NCBI GenBank assembly: GCA_006937955.1
Contig: SSNP01000242.1
Span: 84,326 to 148,325 of the forward strand
Length of the DNA: 64,000 nucleotides
Origin: Pachypanchax playfairii
Taxonomy: Eukaryota; Chordata; Actinopteri; Cyprinodontiformes; Aplocheilidae
Direction of reading: 5' to 3'
Positions 46,831-58,691 of the stretch are shown here, in pieces. The number at the start of each line of letters is the position of its first letter. The stretch's first letter is position 1. A program made the position numbers and the translations under genes. The notes under the pieces were generated by a model that saw only the letters and a program-made list of their open reading frames with translations, had not been told where the DNA came from and did not search any database.

Positions 46831-47777
46831 TAGAGCTGGGCGATAGAACGATAACGATTTGTATCATGAAATAACTTTTTCTCGATAGAAAAATTAAACT
46901 ATTGCGATAGACGTCATCTCTTTTTCTTCCTCTCTTAAAAAAATATAAGAACTGCCAATCAACATTAAGTAGCGCAGAGACGATCCAATCACAGCCGCAG
47001 TGTCACGTGACTTGTTACGTACAGCACAAGCACCAAGCCGCACGTGTATTTGTTTGGGAAGCAGCCAGCGGCCGTGCCGTTCGGGTAATGGAGGAAATGA
47101 GTGTGCCGACTAGAGAAAAATCAACCGATCGTTTGGGTGACCAGGTTACCGAAGAGAACACAGATGACGGTTCCAATGCCGGAGAGATTGTTGAAAGGAA
47201 GCGCCAGAGAAGTTCCGTAGTGTGGAGGTATTTTGGCTATTTGAAGTCTGACAAAAAACAGAGTAGCACGCACAGTAAATTGTGCCAAAAGCATGTTCCC
47301 ACAAAGTCTGGAAATACAACAAACCTTATTTATCACCTGAAGCAGTGCCACCCACTAGAGCTCAATCTTTGACTGAAAGCACTAATTCGTCATCGGAAAC
47401 AACCAGGGGTATTCCTGCGACGCAGCAACAGTCAATTGAGTCGGCTTTCTCCAGCGTCTTACCATATGACAAAAAAGTTAAGAGACATAGCGACGTAGCG
47501 GCTACCTTTTGTGTAGTTAGTTTGCAATATTTACCTTTATTTATCTGAAACTGAAGTCTCATGTTCCTTAAGTACATCTGCCCCGTTTAACTTATTATGG
47601 GAAATAAATGTCTAAATCAAAACAAGCTGCTGATTATTTCACATTTTACCTGTGAGCAACGGCACATTTAAATCTTACAAATATAGTTATTTGGCTTATA
47701 TCGTGATATATATCGTTATCGCCTGAAATGAAAAAAACATATTGTGATATGAAAAAATCTTATATCGCCCAGTTCTA
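46831..47777 (+). mobile_element. hAT element, deletion derivative with BED-finger remnant
   Basis: 947 bp with 15-bp terminal inverted repeats TAGAGCTGGGCGATA / TAGAACTGGGCGATA. It is flanked by gccttaac (46823-46830) and ggcttaac (47778-47785), an 8-bp duplication with one change. Termini and duplication length are diagnostic of hAT. It keeps only the N-terminal part of the transposase gene. Confidence 0.9.
47088..47545 (+). pseudogene. hAT transposase N-terminus (BED-type zinc finger), frameshifted
   Basis: The likely start is the ATG at 47088 (MEEMSVPTREKSTDRL), inside an open frame from 47007. The BED finger follows: RQRSSVVWRYFGYL, then KLCQKHVPTKSGNTTNLIYH and a final H in QCHP. The first of the two expected zinc-binding Cys residues is Ser (HSKLC instead of C-x-x-C). 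Reading then shifts frame near 47350 and continues QQQSIESAFSSVLPYDKKVK to a stop near 47547. This is the linker that precedes the catalytic domain in ZBED-like hAT proteins. The catalytic domain is absent, so the protein cannot transpose; the finger could at most bind element ends. Confidence 0.8.
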
Positions 47778-48099
47778 GGCTTAACTAACCCTAATGTTGC
47801 GTTACAAGATTATTTACACAAATTTCTATGGTAAACATGCTACCAGTGGTAACTTCAGCTAGCTGTAGCCCTTCTGGTTCAGTCTTAGTATTAGACTTTA
47901 CAACTGTATAAAACGGAATTAGCAAAAACTGTTTTTGAAACTCGAGTCCACTGAGATCTTGAACTTGCCGTCAGCTTATAAATCAGAACTAAACTCTGTT
48001 TCTCCAAACTGATGCCGTTTAGAGTTTATCCAGTCCTATTAAAATATAAATTATTTACTCAGAAACGTCATTTGGAAAAACTCTGAACTATCCCTTTAA

Positions 48100-51000
48100 T
48101 TTGCGCTGCAGCCCTACGTAATGTCTTGTTTAATTTAGCTGTTACAAAACCTAATAAGCTTTGCTAAATTTGCTGCAGTTTTCTTAAAATCTGGCTGACA
48201 TTATTAGAACCCTGCTTCCAGCTTGTGGTCACTTAAGGCCAACATGTTTTCATACAATGCAACACAAAAAAGACTGGAACTATTCCAAGATTAAAACTCC
48301 TAAGGGAACATTATTTTCTGACCTAATTTACTGGCCACAAGATGCCTCCTTTTGCATCTTTTCTTTTTAAGTCAGGCGTAATGAGATTCCAAATACAAAA
48401 CACGGCACATGCAGAGTCACAGATTCAACAAAATGAATTTTTAATGAGAATATCAAAGATCCTCTTAAAACCCAACGTTCAGGGAAGTGCTGCCGTCGGG
48501 CTGGTTGTTTGTCTTGGAGTCCGAGATGCTGTTCGCCAAAACAACCGTTTACCTTTGTGCTATTGTAGCGGCTGAGAATCTCACCACACGTTTGGCCACG
48601 TTCAGCCGCCATGACGACAGCTTTTAGATTTAAAAGATTACAAACATCATTCACGTTGGTATTTTTAAAGATTTCTCCACCTCTGACAGTTATCAATCTT
48701 TTATTATGTGTTCAGCTTCTGCAGAGAGTCGGGCAATTTCCTGTTGGTGCTTTTTATCTATCTGCTCAGTTTTATAGAGTGAATATCATAGACTGCAAGC
48801 CAGATTAGGGATCTGAAAGAAATAATTAAGGAATCGCTCCAGCAACCAGCGTTTAAACAAACTTTTTTTTTTCACCACAGCTGAAAACATCCGTTTGCTG
48901 CTGCCTGAAAAGAAAGAATTGAAGTATAATTCATGCAACACTTAGTCATATATGTGTTTCAGATCAACCCCCTCCTTTTTTTACCAACAGACATGATGCA
49001 ACACGACAGCCCATCTATGCCCTGCACATCTGCACACAGCTGTTTAGGTGTTTCCCTTAATGAAGATGATATCAACACAGCCACAGTGATGAACAAGAGG
49101 AGCCTGGCTGAAAAAAAAAATATTAAAAAATAAAAAAAGAAACGCTGCAATAAATGTAACGACGAGGCCACACAGGAGGAGACGCACAAATTCTTAGAGA
49201 TGCATTAAATGCGTCTGCTGCTGTTTTCTGTGCAAAGAAAAGGCGTCTTCTGATGAGAGCGGCTACTTGTTGTGCGTTTAAAATAAAGTGAACACGAGAA
49301 AAGCTGCTTCGTTTTAAACTAGTCATCTCTTGCCAACCGTCCGGCTCTGTGTGGTGGCTGCTTTCCATTTTGTTTTCTCAGCGAGCAAAACCTCTTAAGG
49401 AGAGTGGGTTATGCTGTTTGTGGCAGAAATTATTCTTTATTTCGAAATGTCATTCACCCTCATGTCCCAGCTTCTGAATGGCGTAGAGGAGGAATGTGAA
49501 AGGAGAAGAAAAGAGGAACATCTCCAAAGCTCGTCTTGTGCAAAGGCCTTTAACTCTCATGTTTGTTCTCTTGTATGTTTAGCTCTCCACAAAGCTCACC
49601 AGCCACATGTTCTTGGTGCCATTGCAGACACACTCAACTAGCTATCGATCATTTCACTACAATGCTCATAATCTCTGAATCAGTAATCCTCCACATGAGC
49701 ACAAATAGCACATCCACACGGTGTCTCATGGGAGATTCTCATTGTAGTTGTTTCTGGGTGAAAGCTGCAGACTGCATTGTCCTAACCAAGGTCAGACAAC
49801 GTTTGGGTTTGTTTGCTTTTTCCCTCAAAAGATCCTAAAATATCCCTCCGCAAAAGATCCGCCTAATCTTATTGTGCTATGAGTTCGAAGCCGCGTGTCG
49901 ATTTGATTTGTGTCGCCTCTCCACGTGTGTGGTGGCGTTTATTTTCCGTGCCGAAGACTGTCAAAAAAAAACAAAAAAAAAACAAAAAGCGGCTGTGTTG
50001 TGCTGAATACAAAACACCAACTGGGAGTGTCACAGTGTAGTTCCTCAACTTGTAAATATTGGATCACAGTGCGATGGGGCTCCCAGCTCGCAGCTCTCCA
50101 TCTGCCGACGGAGCAGATTGATCTGCACGTTTCTGGCCTGCCTTAAAAGAGGCAGTCGCCACGGCGAAGCCCTGCCAACGTCTGCATGTCTGTGCAGAAA
50201 CAAGGGCTCCATCATAAGTGATTGCTTGTGACAGTTCACAGTCGCCGGGCCACTGAAGCATCATAACCTTGTGAAACTAGTGGATGAGCACTCTAGCATA
50301 CACGCAAAGGAGAGGAGAGAGGAGAAATATTAGCATATTCCTCACAGTGTTTTAAAGATGCAAATAAGATGTGCTGCTACAAGAATATCCTCTTTTGTTA
50401 ATACTAAACCTTATTTTTTTATGATGACCGACAACCCCTGTAGACGAGGTGATTTTTATGCAATTACTGCCACTGAAAAACGAGGCCTGAGCCGAGTCAG
50501 AAAGAGGTCTGTTGATGCGACGGAGCAAACCGCTAATGACAGCGAAGCAGAAATATCTTCTGGCAAGGCTGAGAAACCAAATCCGAGCCTACCGAATCAC
50601 TGTAGTTGGGTTTGTCACCATAACAAGAAGATTTCAGATTGTGTTCACTGACTCACATGGAATGCATGAATTTAATCAATTCTGCATGAACGCTGTGAAG
50701 CGAATAACCAAACAGCCGTGAGTAATGTGCTCAGAGCCGGGTTTAGGTTCGATGTTTTGACTTGTCTGCTGCTTGGTCTCTAGGAAGGACCTCGTCATCA
50801 CTGTCCATTAATGTTAGTCAGAATGATGTATGTGTTTGTGATCTTGCTTTACATGTTACTTGCTGCTGCTCTCCTGTCCTTAGTGTGCTGAATGCCCCCA
50901 TGAGGGGGGGGGGAATTAAGTGAACATGATGTGCTCTTCCAACCATTACTCCTCCTCTGTTTCTCCTTCTAATGGTTAATTCGGAGAGAGTGCTGTTGTG

Positions 51001-53351
51001 CGGCTTTTGCCATTTCACACATGGCCATGTAAAACCTGTGGGCGGTTGCTCTCGGGCCACTGTCCGTGTTTGCGTGTCCATGCATGACTGTTGCTATGAA
51101 ATATTGAAGTGGTCTATCGTTCTATGTTCAACCAGCGAGTGGCTGTCTTCTCTGTTCGTGTCCCTTGATTTTATTTTTCTGCCCTTCTTTATCTCGGTAC
51201 TGTGGCTTTATTTTCCACTGCGTGATGTGCAGATCAGGAAGGCAAACCTCATCTGGACCCGTGACAGAGATAAAACATCACAGCTGCAGTATGAAAAGGC
51301 CATTTTGGGGTGAATCCATTCCAAAATCCTCAGTCGAAAGCTTCTCTAAGAAGTCAGTGCCCTTTGCGACCCTATCAGTGCTGAAATATGATGAAAAGGG
51401 ACACAAACGACTGGTGGCATGGCAGTGTTTATTAAAGATGGCAGTAGTTGAAGAGAGAGATGATGTGATCATCTGATCAGTGTTTATCGGGACTGGATCC
51501 AGATCACACAATCCAGAATACACTCCCTTTAAAACTCCCAGAGCTGAAAGAGTTTGAGTTTTAATATCAGTAGTTTGAAATTATTTGTCATAATGGAAGT
51601 ATAATATGTTTTATAGGTGAACTTAGACATGACACAGGTTCAAAGAACACCAGAGGGCTGGAAAGTTACAGTTAAAGTGTCAAAACCTCTAATTTCTTTT
51701 GTATTTCATGGTTTAAATGACATTTTTAATGAGATGTCAGAGGTAGAGTTTTTAGCTTGTTTTTTTCCCCTTTGGTTGCGTGGAGTCATGGAGCTTGTCA
51801 TCAAGTTCTATAAAAGCCCTTAATGGCCCATTTATTTAAAATATGGTGGGTTGAAGCCGAGTAACGTCCATAACTAGCAGGTCAGTGGACCTTAAGGGAC
51901 CAGGACCACTACTTTAAGTCTCTTGCACACCAAATGGCGTGTTCACTGAGCATACTGCTGAAACCTGTGGTGAGTTCTCAATTCCATAGCAAATTACCAG
52001 GTACAGAAATTTAATGCAAAATAAGAAGAGGTAAGAAACCATCAGCAAGAAGAGAAAGTTCTGGATTTGTGTCGTATTTTCAGCTTTAAAAGCAAATTTT
52101 GGTCATTGTATGAATATATTAAAAAACTCTTTCACTATTATTGCTTGTGAGAAGAAAAAAGTAGTGTTTGTATCATGAGGCATGAGATCAAAGATTCAAA
52201 GACTGGAGAATTCAGGCTGGTGAAGGAGCTCCTCTTCCATTCTGACCAGCTACTTTCTTCTCCTCGGGGTCTAAGTTCAACCTAAATGAACTTTTAAAAC
52301 AGAAGTAAGATGTTCCCTGCACTGAGCTGCACACAGCAGTGCACGTGTGTGTGATCAGTACAAATGAGCGGGTTTCAGAGTGGAGTTCTGTTTTCAGCCC
52401 ATGTGGTGTGCAAAGGACCAAGTTTAAACTTCAGAAGGTCAATAACTCGGCTAGGTTTTTAGCTAATATCCACTTCTCAGGGCCCGTAGACAAATGTAGC
52501 CTTGACTACTGCTGCTCACTGGAACAAGCCACCATCTTAAAGGGGGAGGGGAGCTGTCTGTCACTCCTCCCTGAAGCACATCAGTCTGTTGTTGCAAAGA
52601 TCTGCAAATAAATTCCCTGAATTTTCAAATGATTTTCAAGTTCTAATTTGATCATTCTTTAAATAATGTTCAAGTTTATGACGATCTATTTTGATAAAAG
52701 CTCTGATATATAATATAAGTTTTACAAAAGACCTGAATAAATTACCACTCTAGCTGACGTTGCTGGCAATTATTAATTTGGTTAACAGCCATTGTAATGT
52801 AAAATATATAAATAAAATACTGAAATATTTAAAAGTACATACAAATTGATGCACAATCTTAAATATTAATTTAAATAAAGTCAACAGCTGATGAAAAATT
52901 TATATAAAATCAGTCTCATCTGCACGACAACAGTGCAACAACACATTCACTTGTGTTGTTTCTCTCTGTTTATGTTTTTGTGCATCCAAATCAAAATAAC
53001 TATAAATATTAAGTAATGTTTTAACTTTGGCATAATAATAGAAAAGGGGGAATTAGTACTAATTACCTTAGCTCAAGTTTTATGCTCGTTGTGTTATGAT
53101 CGCAGCCTTGTTAAAAACATGATTTCACATGAAAGAAATGAGTGACAACAATACTTTAAATATGGGAATTTATTAACGGATTGTGAAATGAATGATGAAA
53201 GAATGATTTCAAATCAAATTATGGAGAGGTGATGGAATTAATTGGTTAAGACATGTAAACAAATCAACACAAACATTATTGGTTTAGTAATTGTGATTCT
53301 GGGAGAGAAACTTGATAAACTGATAGTTAGATCAAGGAAGGGTCAAAACCA
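48100..53351. other. Intron 2, no element recognised
   Basis: Largely AT-rich. Stretches at 49900-50320 and 50940-51180 are CpG-richer and complex but show no splice-bounded coding sequence. A purine run lies at 50903-50913. Confidence 0.45.
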
Positions 53352-53430
53352 GGGGCGGACTGTGACAATAATTCAGGCCGGGAATTTTGATATCATCCCA
53401 GGCCACCACCACCCAATTATTGCAAAACGC
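53352..53430 (+). mobile_element. hAT-like terminus, fragment
   Basis: CAGGGGCGGACTGTGACAAT resembles the 5' end of a common hAT MITE class that starts CAGGGGCGGACTGG. No matching opposite end (..GTCCGCCCCTG) was seen downstream. Confidence 0.45.
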
Positions 53431-53912
53431 AAGACTGAGTTTGGTTGTATGCCTATTGATGTAAGAGTGTAAAATAATAAAACAAAAGCTACACATGCAT
53501 CCACACACAGCTTTTTCTGTTTCTTTCCTCTATGAAATAAATATTTTTGTTCTCCTGTAATAACCTACTTAAATCACATAAACTGAAATTCTATTCAATC
53601 TACTACTAAACTAGTAAATATGCAGCCTACATATTTACCACTTTATTAGTAGATTAAATAAAATAGGTCCCACCATCGTTCATCTAAACCTGAGACTGAT
53701 GCTACAATGTGGTTATTACATGATGAAAAAGACCCTAAAATTACATTTAAGCCTATTTTCCCAAATATGAGCTGTAATAACATCAAGGGAAGATGGTTAT
53801 ACGTATGTACTGTGTCTTGTGTAGCACTACAACATGCAATGGCATATTTTTGACTCATTTTAATAATAAAACATTATTGGATTGAAAATAACCCTTAATC
53901 CAAATCAGTTTA

Positions 53913-55124
53913 CACTCACCTAAAGGATTATTAGGAACACCTGTTCAATTTCTCATTAATGCAATTATCTGATCAACCAACAGTTGCTTGAATGCATTTA
54001 TGGGTGTGGTCCTGGTCAAGACAATCCCCTGAACTCCAAACTGAATGTTAGAATGGGAAAGAAAGGTGATTTAAGCAATTTTGAGCGTGGCATGGTTGTT
54101 GGTGCCTGACAGGCCGGTCTGAGTATTTCACAATCTGCTCAGTTACTGGGATTTTCACACACAACCATTTCTAGGGTTTACAAAGAATGGTGTGAAAAGG
54201 GAAAAACATCCAGTATGCAGCAGTCCTGTGGGCGAAAATGCCTTGTTGATGCTAGAGGTCAGAAGAGAATGGGCCAACTGATTCAAGCTGATAGAAGAGC
54301 AACTTTGACTGAAATAACCACTCATTACAACTGAAGAATGCAGCAAAGCATTTGTGAAGCCACAACACGCAGAACCTTGAGGCGGATGGGCTACAACAGC
54401 AGAAGACCCCACCGGGTTCCACTCATCTCCACTACAAATAGGAAAAAGAGGCTACAATTTGCACGAGCTCACCAAAATTGGACAGCTGAAGACTGGAAAA
54501 ATGTTGCCTGCTCTGATGAGTCTCGATTTCTGTTGAGACATTCAAATGGTAGAGTCAGAATTTGGCGTAAACAGAATGAGAACATTGATCCAACCTTCCT
54601 TGTTACCACTGTGCAGGCTGCTGGTGGTGGTGTAATGGTGTGGGGGATGTTTTCTTGGCACGCTTTGGGCCCCTTAGTGCCAATTGGGCATCATTTAAAT
54701 GCCACGGGCTACCTGAGCATTGTTTCTGACCATGTCCATCCCTTCATGACCACCATGTACCCATCCTCTGATGGCTACTTCCAGCAGGATAATGCACCAT
54801 GTCATAAAGCTCGAATCATTTCAAATTGGTTTCTTGAACATGACAATGAGTTCACTGTACTACAATGGCCCCCACAGTCACCAGATCTCAACCCAATAGA
54901 GCATCTTTGGGATGTGGTGGAACGGGAGCTTCGTGCCCTGGATGTGCACCCCACAAATCTCCATCAACTGCAAGATGCTATTCTATCAATATGGACTAAC
55001 ATTTCTAAAGAATGCTTTCAGCACCTTGTTGAATCAATGCCACATAGAATTAAGGCAGTTCTGAAGGCGAAAGGGGTCAAACACCGTATTAGTATGGTGT
55101 TCCTAATAATCCTTTAGGTGAGTG
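53913..55124 (+). mobile_element. Tc1/mariner transposon, DD36E type, near-complete
   Basis: The element is 1,212 bp, flanked by TA on both sides (53911-53912, 55125-55126). It has perfect 29-bp terminal inverted repeats beginning CACTCACCTAAAGGATTATT. It encodes one transposase frame (see 54053-55117) between short TIRs, the compact architecture of Tc1/mariner elements. Termini and TA target site are seen directly. The DD36E spacing matches the lineage described as Incomer; that family assignment is inferred. Confidence 0.92.
54053..55117 (+). pseudogene. Tc1/mariner DD36E transposase with two nonsense codons
   Basis: One reading frame of 355 codons (stop included) runs from the ATG at 54053 to the stop at 55115-55117. 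It is broken only by TGA at 54107-54109 (codon 19) and TGA at 54332-54334 (codon 94). The N-terminal third holds the paired-type helix-turn-helix region (LSISQSAQLLGFSHTTISRV). The catalytic DDE domain follows: D155 in ACSDESRF, D246 in FQQDNAPCH and E283 in SPDLNPIEHLWD. Exactly 36 residues lie between the second D and the E, so this is DD36E, not the DD34E of Tc1 or Sleeping Beauty. An uninterrupted 259-residue open frame begins at 54338. The enzyme would cut and paste the element at TA. The two stops make this copy inactive unless they are read through. Confidence 0.9.
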
Positions 55125-55126
55125 TA

Positions 55127-55920
55127 TGTAGCTGATAGAACAAATTAATATTCATAATGGTTTTTTTTTACAACCATACACCTTAAAATTTGATTTTATT
55201 AAAGATTGACTTATTTAAGGCTGTTAAAAAATAAAAACATCTATTTCTAATCCAAGAAATCTAGCATGAAAAACATTAACAATTTTATTGACACTACACC
55301 TGTCCTACATGAAGCAATTGAGTATTTCTCTGTTATATTTTTTGTGTCGTAATTTGTAGACGGTCCCTACGCCTTCGTGCACCAGTGGGTTCTGCATAGA
55401 GGCTGATGAAAGTCTCCCTGCGTGCAGGACGGCTCGTTTAGAAGAAAATGTGATTATAGCTCGCAGTCTACCTCGCTGTGATGCACTGAGGTGCCAGTTC
55501 AGCTCTGCTGATAAATAATTGATCTAGAAAGGCCGAATCTGTGAATATTTTTCTAACTTTACCGAAGTTTGATCCATTCCATCTTTCCTCTTTCCCGGGC
55601 CATCTCCCTGCATTTTAGAGCTAAAGGTATGGAGGGAGGGGAGGGGGTGTGTGACTGTGCTCTCATGCTCTTCTGCTGCATCTTAGTGAGCGACATCGGG
55701 GCAGATGGTGTAATGAGCCACGGCCCGCACGACGGATTGTTTATTTAAGAATCAAACTCTACCTGACCTGGTCACCAGCGGGCCACCTGGATTCCTCGCG
55801 GTATTACCGATGGTCCACGCCTGGTCAAAATCAAAACTACAGTCACAATTATGGATCTTCCAGCATTTCAGGATTATTATCAAATCTTGTAAAAGTACAG
55901 ACACAAACCATACACGACAG
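55127..55920. other. Intron 2, no element recognised
   Basis: Non-coding sequence between two DNA transposons. Confidence 0.5.
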
Positions 55921-56574
55921 TAATGCCGGGCGGACACTGTGCGATTTTAGAAATCTGACTGTCGGGGAAATGCTCCCACTGCACGACCGGGTTTGTCACT
56001 CGTACTCTATTTGACCTATTTGAGAAATTTTCGCCGTAGCTCTTACAGTGTGAGCGGTGTTACGTCACGATTCTACGCTCGCACCTGCGCAGAAGACACC
56101 GGTGGAGCAACATTGGCTGGCGAATGCTAATGTGAAACTATCATAGCTACTGTAAAACAATATAGTTTAACATTAAAGTTACCTCAAGCCCCTGATGAAG
56201 GATGGACATTCCATACCGACCACGTCTCCTCCGCCATTCACGTACCCAAATCCTTTTCTCTTTTTTTTTTTAGTGTCAGCGTATACAACTGCAACAACTT
56301 TCTGCCTGCTCGCCATCTTGTTGTCAGGCACGCTGTGGTTATCATAGGAACTAGGAACCTTTGTTTTTCACTGTTCACACTCGAGCACGTCGTGCCATCA
56401 CACACCGCAGACAAGTAGTCGTGGTTGTCAATAATCGTGGCTGACAGCAGTCGTACAGTATGAGTACACATGTCGTAGGGTTAAATAGAGTACGAGTGAC
56501 AAACCCGGTCGTGCAGTGGGAGCATTTCCCCGACAGTCAGATTTCTAAAATCGCACAGTGTCCGCCCGGCATTA
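55921..56574. mobile_element. MITE with perfect 92-bp inverted termini
   Basis: 654 bp. The first 92 bases (55921-56012, starting TAATGCCGGGCGGACACTG) are the exact inverse complement of the last 92 (56483-56574). The target site may be TA outside ATGCCGG..., or AT outside GCCGGG.... These would suggest Tc1/mariner-like or ISL2EU-like mobilisation respectively; the sequence does not decide. The interior is non-coding. Confidence 0.9.
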
Positions 56575-58464
56575 GAAAGAAGGAAACTTCTATTTTAACA
56601 TTAAGTTCAAATCCTGGTTTGTTGCTACAATATTTTATATATACAGTATAAACATTATTGAAGTAAATGAGCCATTAAGTCAAACTTAGAATTTTTGCTT
56701 TTAAATACAAGTAAATAAATTGTGTGATGTACTTTACAGTGTTTGTTTTGATATGTAATACACTGAACTGTTGACTTGAGGTTATCAAACCATCAGAAAG
56801 CCATTTCAGCTCATGTCTAGTCAAGCTGAAACCAAAACAATTTGACTACAAGTCACTTCACATAAAACACAAATTCATCTCAAATGGGACCAAATACTGT
56901 ATCATTTCTGTCTGAAAATGATTCTGAATGTATGGAGATCAATAAGTTTAAATAGCATAAACAATTTGGGGAAACACAGAGTAGCTTCATGCTCTGTCAA
57001 GTTTTATTCTTAACTTTGTACGATGAGCTTTTCCTGCCACTTGGACTGTTTATTTTGCTGCAGCTGCTGCAACAAGAACTGCCCTGAGCTGTGAGGGGGG
57101 TAGATTTTGTGTCATATATCCAAAAAGCAGCTTTGGTTTGAAATTGTTCTCAAGTTGACAAAGTTTATGAAAAGTCAGTCAACATTTCACTTCCTATTTT
57201 AGGGGTTTAATTTCCAAGAAAAGCTTTTCAGCCCCTGGACACCCTGAATGAAATAATAATGAATAACGAGTACTCCTGTCTTACCAGATGACTGGAGAAG
57301 TTGTTCAGCAGCCGCAGTATTCTGACATTCAACGTCTACACATGTATTTGCATATCATCAAATCCAAAATGTCCCTGAAATACTTTTTTGCTTTGTTTTC
57401 TTGTCCTAAGCCGTCAGTTATATTGGCGCTCCTACAGATCTCAGCAGTCTGTGAGTGCACAGCTGCATTGCTAAAAATAGATCCAATAGTTCAGCAAAGC
57501 AAGTCAGTTCATGTAAACGCTGACAAATCCCCCCCATCCCCTCCCTCGCAGGTTGGACAAGTACATTTGAAAGATAAAACTGAGGGAAATGGTAACATTA
57601 CAAAACAAACTGTGTACTTGCAAAATACATCAACTGTAAACTCACAAAGCTGAATTCTTTCTTCACATCTGACCTTTTCTTTTCCTTATTTTTGTAATAA
57701 AAACAGTCAGTGCTCTCAGTAAATGACCAAAAATAAACAAACAAAAAGTTATACATCAACCTCAGTGCTGTATTGTTTGATATGAACTGTTCTTTACTGG
57801 AGATTTTCTTATATTTGGATTCATTTTCTTTGGTTTAAAACTTTTCTGGAACACCACAAGCTTTTTATTTGAGAGATACAGATGGAACCTTTTTAGTGCC
57901 CAAACATTTTTTTCACACCTTGGTTACTGTTGCTACGTCCGTCAAAAACGACCAGTGCAACAGATTATCATGACTGGAGGAGGTATTTCCGTACATGTCA
58001 GAGACCTTTTTTGGAGCAATACCTTCACGACATCCTTCAAATCGAACCGGCCTTGATCTCCTTTCTCTCTCCAGATCAGCTCTGCCTAGTGGCGTCTGTC
58101 CACTTACAGCTGCCAGCACCTCTAAAGCTCGCCCCCTGCGTCGCCCCCACCAGTCGGCAATCCTGAGCCGGCTCACGCTCAACTGCGGGTGGACCACGCC
58201 ACCTCTTGGGACACTCCTCAGCACCGAACTCCCCCTGCCATCTAGTTAGGAAATGTGGGCGCACCGCTTCACCATCTTGTTCGGAATTAATCTTTGTCAG
58301 ACCTGCTCACATAGTAATGATTGTGTGATTTGTCAATGGCCGTTTTGGGGGCGGGGCCAGCAAAAGGTCAATTACGTTGTCAGATTTAAAAATTAGTCCT
58401 GCAGTGAATTCTTCACATTTTGTAAACTGAGGACGAGTTCATGTCTCTGATTCCTGATGCATTG
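56575..58464. other. Intron 2; GC-richer block at 57930-58260
   Basis: Mostly AT-rich. The block 57930-58260 is CpG-rich with small open frames on both strands but no known motif, and may be an unrecognised MITE core. Confidence 0.45.
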
Positions 58465-58472
58465 TATTAGGC

Positions 58473-58685
58473 CAGTGTTTCCCAACCCTGGTCCTCAAGG
58501 CACACTGTCCTGCATGTTTTAGATGTGTCCCTGCTCCAACACGGCTGAGTTAAATGAGCAAATTACCTGATAACTTGGCTTTTGTTGTCTGGTATTTTGC
58601 TCATTTAACTCAGCTGTGTTGGAGCAAGGAAACATCTAAAACATACAGGACAGTGTGCCTTGAGGACCAGGGTTGGGAAACACTG
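58473..58685. mobile_element. Palindromic hAT-type MITE, copy 2
   Basis: 213 bp, the same family as 1894-2096 (identical first 19 bases). It is flanked by a perfect 8-bp duplication tattaggc (58465-58472, 58686-58693) and lies directly against the next MITE. Confidence 0.92.
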
Positions 58686-58691
58686 TATTAG

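Larger units (their letters stand above)
45724..48095. mobile_element. TTAA-flanked element hosting two further transposons
   Basis: Ends AGCAATAGTTCAGATCTTTTC and, inverted, AGGGATAGTTCAGAGTTTTTC sit inside TTAA at 45720-45723 and 48096-48099. Subtracting the MITE at 46327-46826 and the hAT element at 46831-47777 leaves about 0.9 kb. Related left ends are at 1030 and 32755. Confidence 0.75.

Noticed and set aside
57913..58264. Overlapping open frames in a CpG-rich block that could suggest an exon
   Set aside because: No known motif and no consistent splice-site pair; more likely a repeat core.
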